64,000 nucleotides of DNA from BRH-c54 sp032251145. GTDB lineage: Bacteria; Bacteroidota; Bacteroidia; Flavobacteriales_E; Vicingaceae. The stretch's first letter is position 1. Each line of letters opens with the position of its first letter. Below, one piece after another: positions 53,790 to 62,947 of this stretch. The notes beneath the pieces are model-generated. The model saw only the letters and a program-made list of their open reading frames with translations, had not been told where the DNA came from and searched no databases. The DNA lies in contig JAVVER010000001.1 in assembly GCA_032251145.1 (NCBI GenBank), positions 18,263-82,262 on the forward strand, in the 5' to 3' direction. The translations under genes and the position numbers were made by a program.

Positions 53790-53825
53790 TAAATAATAAT
53801 AAAAACCATTTAAAAATTAAAAATC

Positions 53826-54383
53826 ATGAAAAAAACAATGCTAACCATTATGGCTGTAGCTGCAATCAGTTTAACTGCCATGTCGCAAAAATTAGTAACT
53901 TCAAAATCTAACATCAAGTTTCACTCGCATACCGCAGCAGAAGATATTGAAGCAAACAACACTAAAGCTGTTGGAACGATAGATACAAAAACAGGAGAAG
54001 TGGTGTTTTCAGTACCAATGCAAGCTTTTGAATTTGAAAAATCATTGATGCAAAAACATTACAACAGCCCTAAATTTTTGGACACAAAACAATTTCCTAA
54101 AGCAAAATTAACAGGTAAAATAACTAATTTATCAAGTGTAAATTTTACAAAAGATGGTACTTATACAGTAACAGTAAAAGGAGAGATGGACATGCACGGA
54201 GTTAAGAATCCAATTGAAGAACAAGCAACCATTACTATTAAAAATGGAGTAGTTTCGGTAGATACAAAATTTAAAATTGTATTGGCAGATTATAAAGTTG
54301 CATTTGAAAAAGGTAAGCCTTCAACTAACATCGCAAAAGAAGTTGAAGTAACAGTTAGTGCTGATTATCAAGCTAAAAGCTAA
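53826..54383 (+). CDS. YceI-family periplasmic protein
   Basis: 185 residues with a signal peptide ending AMSQK. Lipocalin-like YceI fold: SKSNIKFHSHTAAEDIEANN, then MQAFEFEKSLMQKHYNSPKF and GEMDMHGVKNPIEEQ. YceI proteins bind long hydrophobic molecules such as isoprenoids. It is followed by a strong terminator, so it ends the transcription unit begun by the OB-fold gene. Confidence 0.88.
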   Translation: MKKTMLTIMAVAAISLTAMSQKLVTSKSNIKFHSHTAAEDIEANNTKAVGTIDTKTGEVVFSVPMQAFEFEKSLMQKHYNSPKFLDTKQFPKAKLTGKITNLSSVNFTKDGTYTVTVKGEMDMHGVKNPIEEQATITIKNGVVSVDTKFKIVLADYKVAFEKGKPSTNIAKEVEVTVSADYQAKS

Positions 54384-54392
54384 TTCTAAAAC

Positions 54393-54437
54393 AACCCATT
54401 AAGCAAATTGTATTAATTATTTGTTTAGTGGGTTTTT
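54393..54437 (+). terminator. Rho-independent terminator after the YceI gene
   Basis: 16-base arms (54393-54408 and 54419-54434), fully paired with two G-U wobbles, flank a 10-base loop and are followed by five T. Confidence 0.88.
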
Positions 54438-54452
54438 AAAACCTTAAAAACC

Positions 54453-54911
54453 ATGAAGAACTTGATTTACCCCATAATTATACTAGCCATTGCAAGCATT
54501 TTATTTTTTGCTTTTAAAAGCCCTAATGTAGATTTCAACAAAGATTCTCATGAAGGAATTCAATTCTATAAAGGAGCTTGGCAAGAAGCACTAGAAAAAG
54601 CTGAAAAAGAAAATAAAATTATTTTTCTTGATGTTTATGCAACTTGGTGTGGTCCATGTAAAAAGCTAAAAGCTTATACTTTTTCTGATGCTACAGTAGG
54701 TAGTTTTTATAACAATAACTTTATAAATGTGGCAGTTGATGGTGAAAAAGGCGAGGGCATTGAATTAGCAAAGAAATATAGTGTAAGAGCTTATCCGACA
54801 CTTTTGTTTATAAATTCTTCAGGAGAAATAGTTCATAGAACAGCTGGTTATCATAAAGCAAATGATTTTAATGAATTAGGTGAACTGGTAGTAAAAAACA
54901 TTAAAAGATAA
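54453..54911 (+). CDS. Thioredoxin-family protein, membrane-anchored
   Basis: 152 residues. An N-terminal hydrophobic helix (about 4-21) anchors or exports the protein. The thioredoxin domain has FLDVYATWCGPCKKLKAYTF (CGPC active site) and the cis-Pro in RAYPTLLF. A periplasmic thiol reductase or reductant donor. It is the first of a redox-themed run; the next gene starts 7 bases later. Confidence 0.88.
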   Translation: MKNLIYPIIILAIASILFFAFKSPNVDFNKDSHEGIQFYKGAWQEALEKAEKENKIIFLDVYATWCGPCKKLKAYTFSDATVGSFYNNNFINVAVDGEKGEGIELAKKYSVRAYPTLLFINSSGEIVHRTAGYHKANDFNELGELVVKNIKR

Positions 54912-54918
54912 CTAAACT

Positions 54919-55557
54919 ATGAAATTAACATTAGTAAATACCGCCATTATATTATTAATTATGATAGGATCAGGAAATATTTTCGGACAGGGTAAAAATA
55001 AAGAGAAAAAAGAACCGCAAGGATTAGCCATTGGTGATACAGTTGCAAACTTTACAACCATAGATGCAGATAGTAATTTGTATGTTTTTGAAAATATGAT
55101 TAAAAAAGGACCAATAGTGGTTATTTTTATTCGTGGTCAGTGGTGTCCTATTTGTAACCGACACATGAGTCAGCTACAAGATAGTCTGCAAGCGGTTTAC
55201 AAAAAAGGAGCTAACGTTGTGGTAATCTCTCCAGAAAAACCCGAATATATTAATAAAACAATTGAAAAAACCAGAGCTCAATTTACCATACTTTACGATG
55301 AAAACCAAAAAATTTCAGACGCGTTTGATGTAACTTTTGAACCCAGTGGAAAAGACAAAATGATTTACAATACTGTACTTGGAGCCAAACTAAAAGATGC
55401 TCATACTGATGATTCTGAAAGACTTCCTGTACCTGCCACATTTATAATTGATACCAATAAAAAAATTGTTTGGAGACATTTTGACACCAACTATAAAAAT
55501 CGTTCTACTGTAAAAGAAATTTTAGAAAACATTCCCGAAAAAAAGATTAAAAACTAA
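54919..55557 (+). CDS. Secreted peroxiredoxin-like (AhpC/TSA) protein
   Basis: 212 residues with a signal peptide ending NIFGQ. Redoxin domain with peroxidatic-type loop FIRGQWCPICNRHMSQL, a CxxC form rather than the usual PxxxTxxC. It resembles the peroxiredoxin-like group. Likely reduces peroxides or disulfides in the periplasm with the thioredoxin-like neighbour. Confidence 0.82.
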   Translation: MKLTLVNTAIILLIMIGSGNIFGQGKNKEKKEPQGLAIGDTVANFTTIDADSNLYVFENMIKKGPIVVIFIRGQWCPICNRHMSQLQDSLQAVYKKGANVVVISPEKPEYINKTIEKTRAQFTILYDENQKISDAFDVTFEPSGKDKMIYNTVLGAKLKDAHTDDSERLPVPATFIIDTNKKIVWRHFDTNYKNRSTVKEILENIPEKKIKN

Positions 55558-55564
55558 CTAATTT

Positions 55565-56095
55565 ATGGAAAGGCCAACTCAAGGAAATAACGTTGTTGAT
55601 TTTGAAATGGAGGATTATTATGGGAAAATGATAAACCTTTCCGATTTTAAAGGTAAAAAAATTTACTTAAGCTTTTTTAGAGAAGCATCATGCCCGTTTT
55701 GTAATCTAAGGGTTCATCAACTTATTAAAAGATACCAAGAGTTTAAAGATAAAAACATTGTGATTATCACTTTTTTTGCCTCATCAAAAGAAGAAATTGC
55801 AAATTATGCAGGAAAACAACAAGTACCTTTTATTATTATTCCTGATGCAGATTCATTAATGTATAAAAAATACAATATAAAACAATCTTCATTAGGAATG
55901 ATTAAAACCATGACAAATCCAATTAAAATGTTAGAAGTTATGTTTAGTAAGTATTTTAATCTAAATGCCCTGAAATCAAAACCAATTTTACCAGCAGATT
56001 TTTTAATTGATGAAAATCAACAAATTTATAGAGCATTTTATGGCAAAGATTTCGGAGATCATCTTACTTTTGAAGAAATTTTAAATTGGAAGTAA
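55565..56095 (+). CDS. Cytoplasmic peroxiredoxin-like protein
   Basis: 176 residues without a signal peptide. Redoxin fold with FFREASCPFCNLRVHQL as the active-site loop (CPFC). Near PADFLIDENQQIYRAFYG is the usual strand-helix end. It is a second redoxin in series with the secreted one, and its stop overlaps the next ATG by one base (TAATG). Confidence 0.82.
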   Translation: MERPTQGNNVVDFEMEDYYGKMINLSDFKGKKIYLSFFREASCPFCNLRVHQLIKRYQEFKDKNIVIITFFASSKEEIANYAGKQQVPFIIIPDADSLMYKKYNIKQSSLGMIKTMTNPIKMLEVMFSKYFNLNALKSKPILPADFLIDENQQIYRAFYGKDFGDHLTFEEILNWK

Positions 56096-56652
56096 TGTCA
56101 AAAATTAAAGTAATACAACACGAGGAAGCCACTGGAAGGCTTAAAGAAATTTATGATGAATTGGTTGGTAAAAGAGGCAAACTAGCTGAGGTTCATAAAA
56201 TACAAAGTTTACGACCAGAAAGCATTGTTAAACATATAGACCTTTATTTGGAAATTATGTTTACAAAATCTGAACTGTCTCGTGCCGAAAGAGAAATGAT
56301 GGCTGTGGTTGTTTCTGCAGCTAATAACTGCTATTACTGTCAAATACACCATGCCGAAGCACTTAACCATTACTGGAAAGATGAGCAAAAAGTAGAGCTT
56401 TTTAGAATAAGTTACAACTCGGTACCACTTTCTAAAAAAGAAAAATTATTGTGTGATTATGCAAAAGAATTAACATTACAACCAGCTATTGATAGTGGAA
56501 TTGTTGAAGAATTGAAACAATTAGGGTTATCTGATTCAGCTATTTTAGACGCTACTTTGGTAGTGGCATATTTTAATTTTGTTAATCGAATTGTGCTTTC
56601 TTTAGGGGTTAATTTAGAAGAAAAAAACAATGCAGTTGGATATAAATATTAA
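56095..56652 (+). CDS. Peroxidase-related CMD/AhpD-family enzyme
   Basis: About 185 residues from the ATG at 56095, coupled to the upstream stop; a TTG three codons earlier is less likely. CMD core motif NNCYYCQIHHAEAL contains CxxCxxxH, the AhpD-type catalytic pattern. It probably works with the two redoxins just upstream in peroxide or thiol metabolism. Confidence 0.85.
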   Translation: MSKIKVIQHEEATGRLKEIYDELVGKRGKLAEVHKIQSLRPESIVKHIDLYLEIMFTKSELSRAEREMMAVVVSAANNCYYCQIHHAEALNHYWKDEQKVELFRISYNSVPLSKKEKLLCDYAKELTLQPAIDSGIVEELKQLGLSDSAILDATLVVAYFNFVNRIVLSLGVNLEEKNNAVGYKY

Positions 56653-56654
56653 AC

Positions 56655-57167
56655 ATGAAGTTTTATAATTACTACATATTATTAATCTTACCCTTATTTC
56701 TTGGCTTTTCAAACCCAACCAAAAACAACAATGCATCTTTGTTTAAAATTGAAAGAAGCAAAGATGCGAATCAAATATTTTATGATGTTCATTTTATTGA
56801 AAAAAACAAGCTAGATTTAAAAAATCCTATTAGCATATATTGGATTAGAAATACTGAAGGTGGCAAAATAAAACCGCTAACTTGGATTCAACAAAACTAT
56901 GCTTATGGGTTAGAATTTACAAAAACTTCTGAGAAAATGGCTCAATTTCATTTTGTATCTTATGACAAAAGAAGTTTTACACTAAAACAAGTTGGAAAAG
57001 AATGTTTTAAAGTTTTTACACAACTAAATGATAAAGAAGTTATTGTAAATCGTATTTTTATACAAATAGATGGTGGCACATTTTGGTTTCCAAAAATTTC
57101 TAAAGTAGAATTACATACACAAGACCCTACAACAAAAAAAGAAATTGTTGAAATAATTAACCCTTAA
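56655..57167 (+). CDS. DUF4833 secreted protein
   Basis: 170 residues with a signal peptide (about 1-18, GFSNP). Recognisable DUF4833 phrases are SLFKIERSKDANQIFYDVHF, ISIYWIRNTEGGKIKPLTWI and VNRIFIQIDGGTFWFPKI. No catalytic motif is known for the family. It is 2 bases after the peroxidase-like gene and 14 before the decarboxylase gene. Confidence 0.82.
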   Translation: MKFYNYYILLILPLFLGFSNPTKNNNASLFKIERSKDANQIFYDVHFIEKNKLDLKNPISIYWIRNTEGGKIKPLTWIQQNYAYGLEFTKTSEKMAQFHFVSYDKRSFTLKQVGKECFKVFTQLNDKEVIVNRIFIQIDGGTFWFPKISKVELHTQDPTTKKEIVEIINP

Positions 57168-57181
57168 GAATATATACTCTA

Positions 57182-58633
57182 ATGAAACTACCTTTTTCAG
57201 CCATAGACACTAAAATGGAAGCAAACAAAAAAGATATTATTTTAACTAAACTGTTTAAACATATTGAAAATGAAGTTAAAGAATCATTTTTAGATGACAC
57301 ACTTGTTGTAAACTATCAAGAACCTCAATCTCTCAGAGAAAAAATTAATTTTTCAGTACAAAGAAGCGGAACTTCTGATGAAGAGTTTATTGAACTAATG
57401 AATAGTTATATGAACTATTCAGTAAAAACCAACCACAAACAGTTTTTTAATCAACTTTTTTCTGGGTTTAATTTTCCGGCATTTATAGGAGAAGTAATTA
57501 CTACATTAACAAACACATCAATGTACACCTATGAGGTTGCTCCAGTAGCAACATTAATAGAGCAAGAAATGGTTAAGTTAATGAATTATTATACTGGTTA
57601 TGAAAATGGAGATGGCATTTTTTTAAGTGGAGGAAGTAATGCCAATTTAATAGCAATGTTTTCAGCTCGAAATCACGCATTGTCTGAAATAAAAAACAAC
57701 GGAGTTAATGCGTCAAACAAGCAATTAGTAGCATTTGTAAACGAACAAGCTCACTACTCTTTTGAGGTTGCTGGTAATTTATTGGGCATAGGGGTTAAAA
57801 ACATAAAAAAAATACAAGCAGATAACTATGGAAGAATGATTCCTGAAAAACTTGAAGAAGCTATCAATCTTTCTTTATCAAACAACGAACACCCATTCTT
57901 TGTGGCAGCTACCTGCGGAACAACAATCTTAGGAGCTTATGACCCTTTAAATGAATTGGCAGCTATATGTAAAAAACACCAAATTTGGCTACATGCCGAT
58001 GGTTCTTTTGGCGGCTCTATAATTTTATCTAACCAACATAAATATTTAATTGAGGGTATAGAAAAAACAGATTCTTTCACATGGAACCCTCATAAGCTAA
58101 TGAATATTCCGTTAATCTGTTCCGCCTTATTGGTAAACAAAAAAGGGGTGTTAGAAGAGAATATTACAGACATGGATACCAATTATATTTTTCATAACGA
58201 AAGCGATATTCAAGATTTGGGCAAAAAATCTGTACAATGTGGTAGGAGGGTAGATGCAGTTAAACTATGGTTTGCATGGAAATATTTTGGATTAGAAGGT
58301 TATGAAAACCAAATTAATCAATTAATTGATTTAGCTACTTATGCCGAAAATTATGTAAATATTCATCCTAACTTAGAGTTAATGTTTACTCGTCAATCTT
58401 TTACAGTATGTTTTAGATATACTTCTAATAAAATTACAAATAGTAATAACTTCAATCTTTTATTGAGAGAACAACTTCGTAAAAAAGGATTATCTGCTGT
58501 AAACTATGCCACAATTAACAATCAACTTTTTATAAGGTGGGTAATAACCAACCCTAGCTTAGAGTATAAGGATATTGATGTGTTTTTTAACAATTTTTTA
58601 AAAGAAGCTAACGAACTTGAAAAGCAATATTAA
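57182..58633 (+). CDS. PLP-dependent group II decarboxylase family protein
   Basis: 483 residues of fold type I. The PLP lysine is in SFTWNPHKLMNIPL. HADGSFGGS holds the PLP-pyridine Asp, GIFLSGGSNANLIAMFSAR is the phosphate-binding stretch, and QAHYSFEVAG carries the stacking His. Relatives include glutamate, sulfinoalanine and diaminobutyrate decarboxylases; the substrate cannot be fixed from sequence. It lies in a tight run after redox genes and overlaps the DUF6695 gene. Confidence 0.86.
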   Translation: MKLPFSAIDTKMEANKKDIILTKLFKHIENEVKESFLDDTLVVNYQEPQSLREKINFSVQRSGTSDEEFIELMNSYMNYSVKTNHKQFFNQLFSGFNFPAFIGEVITTLTNTSMYTYEVAPVATLIEQEMVKLMNYYTGYENGDGIFLSGGSNANLIAMFSARNHALSEIKNNGVNASNKQLVAFVNEQAHYSFEVAGNLLGIGVKNIKKIQADNYGRMIPEKLEEAINLSLSNNEHPFFVAATCGTTILGAYDPLNELAAICKKHQIWLHADGSFGGSIILSNQHKYLIEGIEKTDSFTWNPHKLMNIPLICSALLVNKKGVLEENITDMDTNYIFHNESDIQDLGKKSVQCGRRVDAVKLWFAWKYFGLEGYENQINQLIDLATYAENYVNIHPNLELMFTRQSFTVCFRYTSNKITNSNNFNLLLREQLRKKGLSAVNYATINNQLFIRWVITNPSLEYKDIDVFFNNFLKEANELEKQY

Positions 58634-59267
58634 ACATAACGGATTTGCTATTGCCATTGCATGGCCAGAGACTTTATGCAAACAAGCTGGTGCTTGGTAC
58701 GATGGTTTAATGAATAGTTTAAAGATAAGCAAGAATAATTACTACAAAGTAGGGCATGCTGCAGTAGTATTAATTAATGCTCAAACAAACAAATGTCATT
58801 ATTTCGATTTTGGCAGATACCATACTCCTTATGGCTATGGCAGAGTGCGAGATGAAATTACTGATCATGATTTAATTCTGAAAACGTCTCCTGTAATTAA
58901 AAGCAATACTATTGAAAATATAGATTCCATTTTAAACGAATTATTAAACAATCCTTCTTGTCATGGTAACGGGTATTTATTAGCTTCTTATACTTCGGTA
59001 ACATTTGAAAAAGCTTATGCAAAAGCTAAACAAATGCAACAAAAAGGAGTAATAAAATATGGCCCTTTTGAGCCAAACGGCACGAATTGCTCTAGGTTTG
59101 TTAGGTCGGTAGTTTTATCGGGTAAACCAAAATTCACTTACCAACTTAAATTATTAACCCCTTATTCTGTTAGCCCAACACCAAAAACAAATGTATTGTC
59201 GCTTTCAAATAAACTCATATTATTTCCCGAAGAAAGTACCCTTTTTAAAAATATTGCAATAGCATGA
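58617..59267 (+). CDS. DUF6695 protein (possible papain-like fold)
   Basis: About 216 residues. No ATG exists at the N-terminus: TTG at 58617 or ATT at 58629 (giving IKHNGFAIAIAWPET) are the candidates, both overlapping the end of the decarboxylase gene. A His in YYKVGHAAVVLI (about H46) precedes a Cys in NGTNCSRFVRS (about C163). That order is seen in circularly permuted NlpC/P60-YiiX-type hydrolases; the comparison is my inference. Other marks are HYFDFGRYHTPYGYGRVRDE. No signal peptide. Confidence 0.75.
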   Translation: MKSNIKHNGFAIAIAWPETLCKQAGAWYDGLMNSLKISKNNYYKVGHAAVVLINAQTNKCHYFDFGRYHTPYGYGRVRDEITDHDLILKTSPVIKSNTIENIDSILNELLNNPSCHGNGYLLASYTSVTFEKAYAKAKQMQQKGVIKYGPFEPNGTNCSRFVRSVVLSGKPKFTYQLKLLTPYSVSPTPKTNVLSLSNKLILFPEESTLFKNIAIA

Positions 59268-59557
59268 GTTTACAATCTACCTTATTACCGCCCCAAAAAC
59301 CTCAACATATCCCTGCCGAAAGCCAATGGTTAGCAGGAGAAGGAGCTGGTTCGTGGTTTTGTATTGAATTACAAAACAACCAATATAAAGTTACTCGCTA
59401 TTCTCCCGAAGGAAATATAGAATGTGAAGGATTTTTTAGTTGCAAAACAACGGGTTTTGATATTATTAAAACCTATGAATTTGTACACTTATCTCATTGT
59501 CAAAACGTTACTATCCATCAAAACAGTGTTGTTTTTTCTTTTGAAAGAATAAATTAG
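59264..59557 (+). CDS. Small conserved protein of unknown function
   Basis: 97 residues with no signal peptide or membrane segment. Predicted mostly beta: AGSWFCIELQNNQYKVTRYS, PEGNIECEGFFSC. It overlaps the DUF6695 gene by 4 bases, so it is probably its dedicated partner. Database entries pair such small proteins with DUF6695, but I cannot assign a function. Confidence 0.7.
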   Translation: MSLQSTLLPPQKPQHIPAESQWLAGEGAGSWFCIELQNNQYKVTRYSPEGNIECEGFFSCKTTGFDIIKTYEFVHLSHCQNVTIHQNSVVFSFERIN

Positions 59558-59564
59558 TTGTAAA

Positions 59565-60710
59565 CTATATCAAACTTTCAGCAAAAGCTCTGGTTTGTTT
59601 ATCAGTTGCTACATAATCCTCATAAGTTGGTTGAGCGATGAAAGTAACCTGTTCCATGCACTTTTGATTGATTTCGGCAATGTCTAAAAACTTAATTTTG
59701 TCTTTTAGGAAAGCTTCAACAGCTACTTCATTAGCGGCATTTAAAATACAAGCCATATTGCCTCCTTTTTCCAAGGCATTAAATGCCAATTGTAAGTTTA
59801 AAAATGTTTCGGCATCAGGTTTTTCAAAGGTTAATTCAGGGTAATCCATAAAATTAAACCTTGGCGATTTTGAGCTTAATCGTTGAGGAAACGAAAGCGC
59901 ATATTGTATAGGATGTTTCATGTCGGGCAAGCCAAGCTGAGCTTTCATGCTGCCATCTTCAAATTGAACTAAAGAATGTACAATAGATTGCGGATGAACG
60001 ATAACATCAATTTGTTCGGGTTTTAAGTTAAATAACCATTTGGCTTCTATTACTTCTAAGCCTTTATTCATCAATGTTGCTGAATCTATGGTGATTTTTG
60101 CTCCCATATCCCAGTTGGGATGTTTTAAGGCTTGCTCTTTGGTAATATGTTGTAGTTCATGACGTTTTTTTCCTCTAAACGGTCCACCCGAAGCAGTTAA
60201 ATAAATTTTCTCAATTTTATTTTGAAACTCCCCTACCAAACACTGAAAAATAGCCGAATGTTCTGAATCTACAGGCAAAATAGCTACCTTGTTTTCAATG
60301 GCTAATTTATTGATTAACTCTCCGGCAACTACCAAGGTTTCTTTGTTAGCCAACGCGATGGTTTTTTTAGCTTTTATAGCATTAATAGTGGGCAATAATC
60401 CTGCATAACCTACCAAAGCTGTCAAAACAACATCAATGTCGTCCATTTCTACTACCTGAGCCAATGCGGCTGTTCCTGCATAAGTCTTAATATCGTGTTC
60501 CCAAAGGGCTTCTTCTACTTTTTTATACTTAGCTTCATCGGCAATAACTACCACATTAGGTTTAAATTTTATGGCTTGTGCTATTAATAAATCTGCATTG
60601 CCATTGGCAGTAAGCACTTCTACCTGAAACTTATCAGCATGTTCTTCTATAACTTCAAGGGCTTGAGTTCCTATAGAACCAGTAGAACCTAAAATGGCAA
60701 TTTTTTTCAT
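59565..60710 (-). CDS. dxr: 1-deoxy-D-xylulose 5-phosphate reductoisomerase
   Basis: 381 residues, full length. It catalyses the second step of the MEP isoprenoid pathway (DXP to MEP, NADPH- and metal-dependent). The NADPH motif is ILGSTGSIGTQALEV at the start; LANKETLVVAGE, PVDSEHSAIFQC and LTASGGPFRGKK form the active site; IDSATLMNKGLEVIEA is the metal/substrate region. It ends 7 bases from the convergent small gene and lies 46 bases after the VWA-protein gene. Confidence 0.97.
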   Translation of the reverse strand: MKKIAILGSTGSIGTQALEVIEEHADKFQVEVLTANGNADLLIAQAIKFKPNVVVIADEAKYKKVEEALWEHDIKTYAGTAALAQVVEMDDIDVVLTALVGYAGLLPTINAIKAKKTIALANKETLVVAGELINKLAIENKVAILPVDSEHSAIFQCLVGEFQNKIEKIYLTASGGPFRGKKRHELQHITKEQALKHPNWDMGAKITIDSATLMNKGLEVIEAKWLFNLKPEQIDVIVHPQSIVHSLVQFEDGSMKAQLGLPDMKHPIQYALSFPQRLSSKSPRFNFMDYPELTFEKPDAETFLNLQLAFNALEKGGNMACILNAANEVAVEAFLKDKIKFLDIAEINQKCMEQVTFIAQPTYEDYVATDKQTRAFAESLI

Positions 60711-60756
60711 ATTTTTCTAACCAAGACGCAAGGATGCAGTTTTTTCAATTATAAAC

Positions 60757-62082
60757 TTACTTTTTTAACGATTTTTGCTTTATTTCGTTAAGTAATGTTT
60801 CTTTTGCTTGTCTATAAGATTTTATGTTAAGGTAACTTCCATTACCAAGTTCAGCAATAGTTAACATTGATTTTTCAGTCCATTTTTCATTTTTTACACC
60901 AACAACCGAAACATTAATTCCATTGCTTGTGTTTTGTTCAACATTCGCTTTATCTTTTTTACTTAGGTTAAATACACCGTCTGTTGCTATAATAATAAGG
61001 TTATTTCCTTCGGTAAGTTTGTTTTGATATGCTATTTCATAGGCTTTTTCAAGACCTTGAGCTCCTTCTGTTCTCCCTCCAGCAGATAAATCTTGGATAA
61101 TTTCGGTAATTTGGGCTTTGTCTTTTACAAATTGAGAAGCTAAAACAACATCAACAGTTGAGGCGTAAGTTACAATTGCCAACCTGTCAATAGAACGTAA
61201 TCCGTTTAACAATTCTATCATAGCAGCTTTAAGCAAATCCATTCTACCCTCTAACTTCATCGAAACAGAAGCATCTATTAAAAAAACGATGTTGTTTTCG
61301 GCATATAATCCAACCGGCATTGCTGATGTTGAAATAGTATCTTCAGGTTCTGGGGTAAATTCAGGCTCAACAATAACATCAGCCTGTTCAACAATTATAG
61401 GTTCTTCAGAAGGTTCTCCCAAATAGAAAATGATTTCTTTTAAATTATCTTGATGCACTTCAACAGCTTGTTCGCTATAACCGTACCCGTTGGCACTTGC
61501 CACTATATAATATACATCATTTTTTAAGGTTTGATTGGTTTCTCCGGCTCTGTTTGTTCTTAGTTCTTTGTAAATTAATCCATCCCAAATAATTTCTACC
61601 AATGCATTAGGAATAGGTTGTTTGGTAGTATTATCAATTACTTTTATAGCAATTTCAGTATGGATATCTTCGGGTTGTTTGATCGTTTCAAAATCAGGAC
61701 ATTCTAAGGATTCATTTATATCAGCTGTTTTGGCAATACCTTCAATAGTAAATGTAATCGGATGGTTCTGAACACTTGTCCAAACGGGAATATCAGCCTT
61801 ATAAGCTCCTTTTCTTTTGGGCGTATATTTTATTCTGATAATTACTGAGCTATCGGGCTGAATGGTTTTAGTAGTTACTTTTACATCCACACCATAAGGT
61901 TCTTCAATTTTGGTAATTTCAGCCGCAACTTTTCCGGCATTAGTAACTGTAAAATCAATATATTTTTTATCCTCTTTATTAATTTCACCGAAATTATGCG
62001 TGGATTTATCGAACACCAACTGAGCAACAGCAGCCTGAATACTAAATAAAAAAATAATATGTAATAAAAGTGCCTTTCTCAT
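60757..62082 (-). CDS. Secreted DUF1573-VWA domain protein
   Basis: 441 residues with a signal peptide ending AAVAQ. Domains in order: DUF1573/ASH-like immunoglobulin fold (about 21-115, STHNFGEINKEDKKYIDFTV), a carboxypeptidase-regulatory-like beta domain (about 145-235, NRAGETNQTLKN), and a VWA domain (about 265-435) with the metal-ion site VFLIDASVSMKLEGR (DxSxS). Likely a surface or periplasmic adhesion/scaffold protein. It has its own promoter, with dxr downstream. Confidence 0.86.
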   Translation of the reverse strand: MRKALLLHIIFLFSIQAAVAQLVFDKSTHNFGEINKEDKKYIDFTVTNAGKVAAEITKIEEPYGVDVKVTTKTIQPDSSVIIRIKYTPKRKGAYKADIPVWTSVQNHPITFTIEGIAKTADINESLECPDFETIKQPEDIHTEIAIKVIDNTTKQPIPNALVEIIWDGLIYKELRTNRAGETNQTLKNDVYYIVASANGYGYSEQAVEVHQDNLKEIIFYLGEPSEEPIIVEQADVIVEPEFTPEPEDTISTSAMPVGLYAENNIVFLIDASVSMKLEGRMDLLKAAMIELLNGLRSIDRLAIVTYASTVDVVLASQFVKDKAQITEIIQDLSAGGRTEGAQGLEKAYEIAYQNKLTEGNNLIIIATDGVFNLSKKDKANVEQNTSNGINVSVVGVKNEKWTEKSMLTIAELGNGSYLNIKSYRQAKETLLNEIKQKSLKK

Positions 62083-62130
62083 TGGTTAACAATTGCTTTT
62101 AATAAGCCCATTTTTAAACTAAAAGTTTGC

Positions 62131-62138
62131 CAAAGTTA
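62131..62138 (-). promoter_or_regulatory. Putative -7 box for the DUF1573-VWA gene
   Basis: Minus strand TAACTTTG fits TAnnTTTG, 49 bases upstream of the ATG at 62082. The remaining gap to 62322 shows nothing else recognisable. Confidence 0.4.
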
Positions 62139-62322
62139 CAATTTGTTTTTTAGTTAAATTGGGTTTAAGATAACTTAGAATTTATAAAAAATAGTATTTC
62201 TGTTTATGTATTATGAAAAATAAAAATCACTAAGCTGAAGCGTTAAAATTTTAATAGAGAGCTAAGTAATTGCCGAGAAAAACAGCTAATTTCCAATTTC
62301 TAACCTCCAATAATTAATTTCC

Positions 62323-62940
62323 CTAATCTTTACTAAAATGTTTGTGATAATCTTGTTGGCTTCTTTTTATTACCTCCAACGCTTCTTCTTTTCCATAAAC
62401 ATGGCTAATTTCTACATTGGCTTTTTCCTCTCCGGGAATAGATTTATAAGTCAAAAAATAGTGTTTTAGTCGGTTGATTAATGATGGAGGACATGCTAAA
62501 ATATCGTTCCATTTGGCATACACCTCATCACCTTTAAGAATGGCTATAATTTTATCATCCGCTTCGTTGTTGTCTATCATTCTGAATCCGCCTATAGGAA
62601 TAGCAGGAACAATAATATTTCCATGCGTAATGTTTCTTTCGGTTAACACACAAATATCTAAGGGGTCTCCATCTCCTAAAACGCTGGTTTTGCCTGTTTT
62701 TTCCATACAAAAAGCAGCTACCTGCTCAGCACAATACGTTTGCGGAACAAACCCATACAAAGCCGGAACAATGTTCGAGAACTTTTGTGGTCGGTCAACT
62801 TTTAAAAATCCAGAAGCTTTATCTACTTCATATTTTACTGAATCACTAGGTGTCATTTCTATAAACGACATTACCATTTCAGGAGCTTGTTCTCCAATAA
62901 AAATCCCGTGCCACGGGTGTGCTTGATATTTTTTTTTCAT
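62323..62940 (-). CDS. ppa: Inorganic pyrophosphatase (family I)
   Basis: 205 residues. It hydrolyses pyrophosphate to two phosphates, Mg2+-dependent. The family I signature DGDPLDICVL (metal Asp cluster) is present, with Glu/Lys substrate residues in KYEVDKASGFLKVDRP and a Tyr in ALYGFVPQTYC. Longer at both ends than E. coli PPase, as in other Bacteroidota. It starts 7 bases after the OmpA-family gene on the minus strand. Confidence 0.94.
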   Translation of the reverse strand: MKKKYQAHPWHGIFIGEQAPEMVMSFIEMTPSDSVKYEVDKASGFLKVDRPQKFSNIVPALYGFVPQTYCAEQVAAFCMEKTGKTSVLGDGDPLDICVLTERNITHGNIIVPAIPIGGFRMIDNNEADDKIIAILKGDEVYAKWNDILACPPSLINRLKHYFLTYKSIPGEEKANVEISHVYGKEEALEVIKRSQQDYHKHFSKD

Positions 62941-62947
62941 TCTAATT

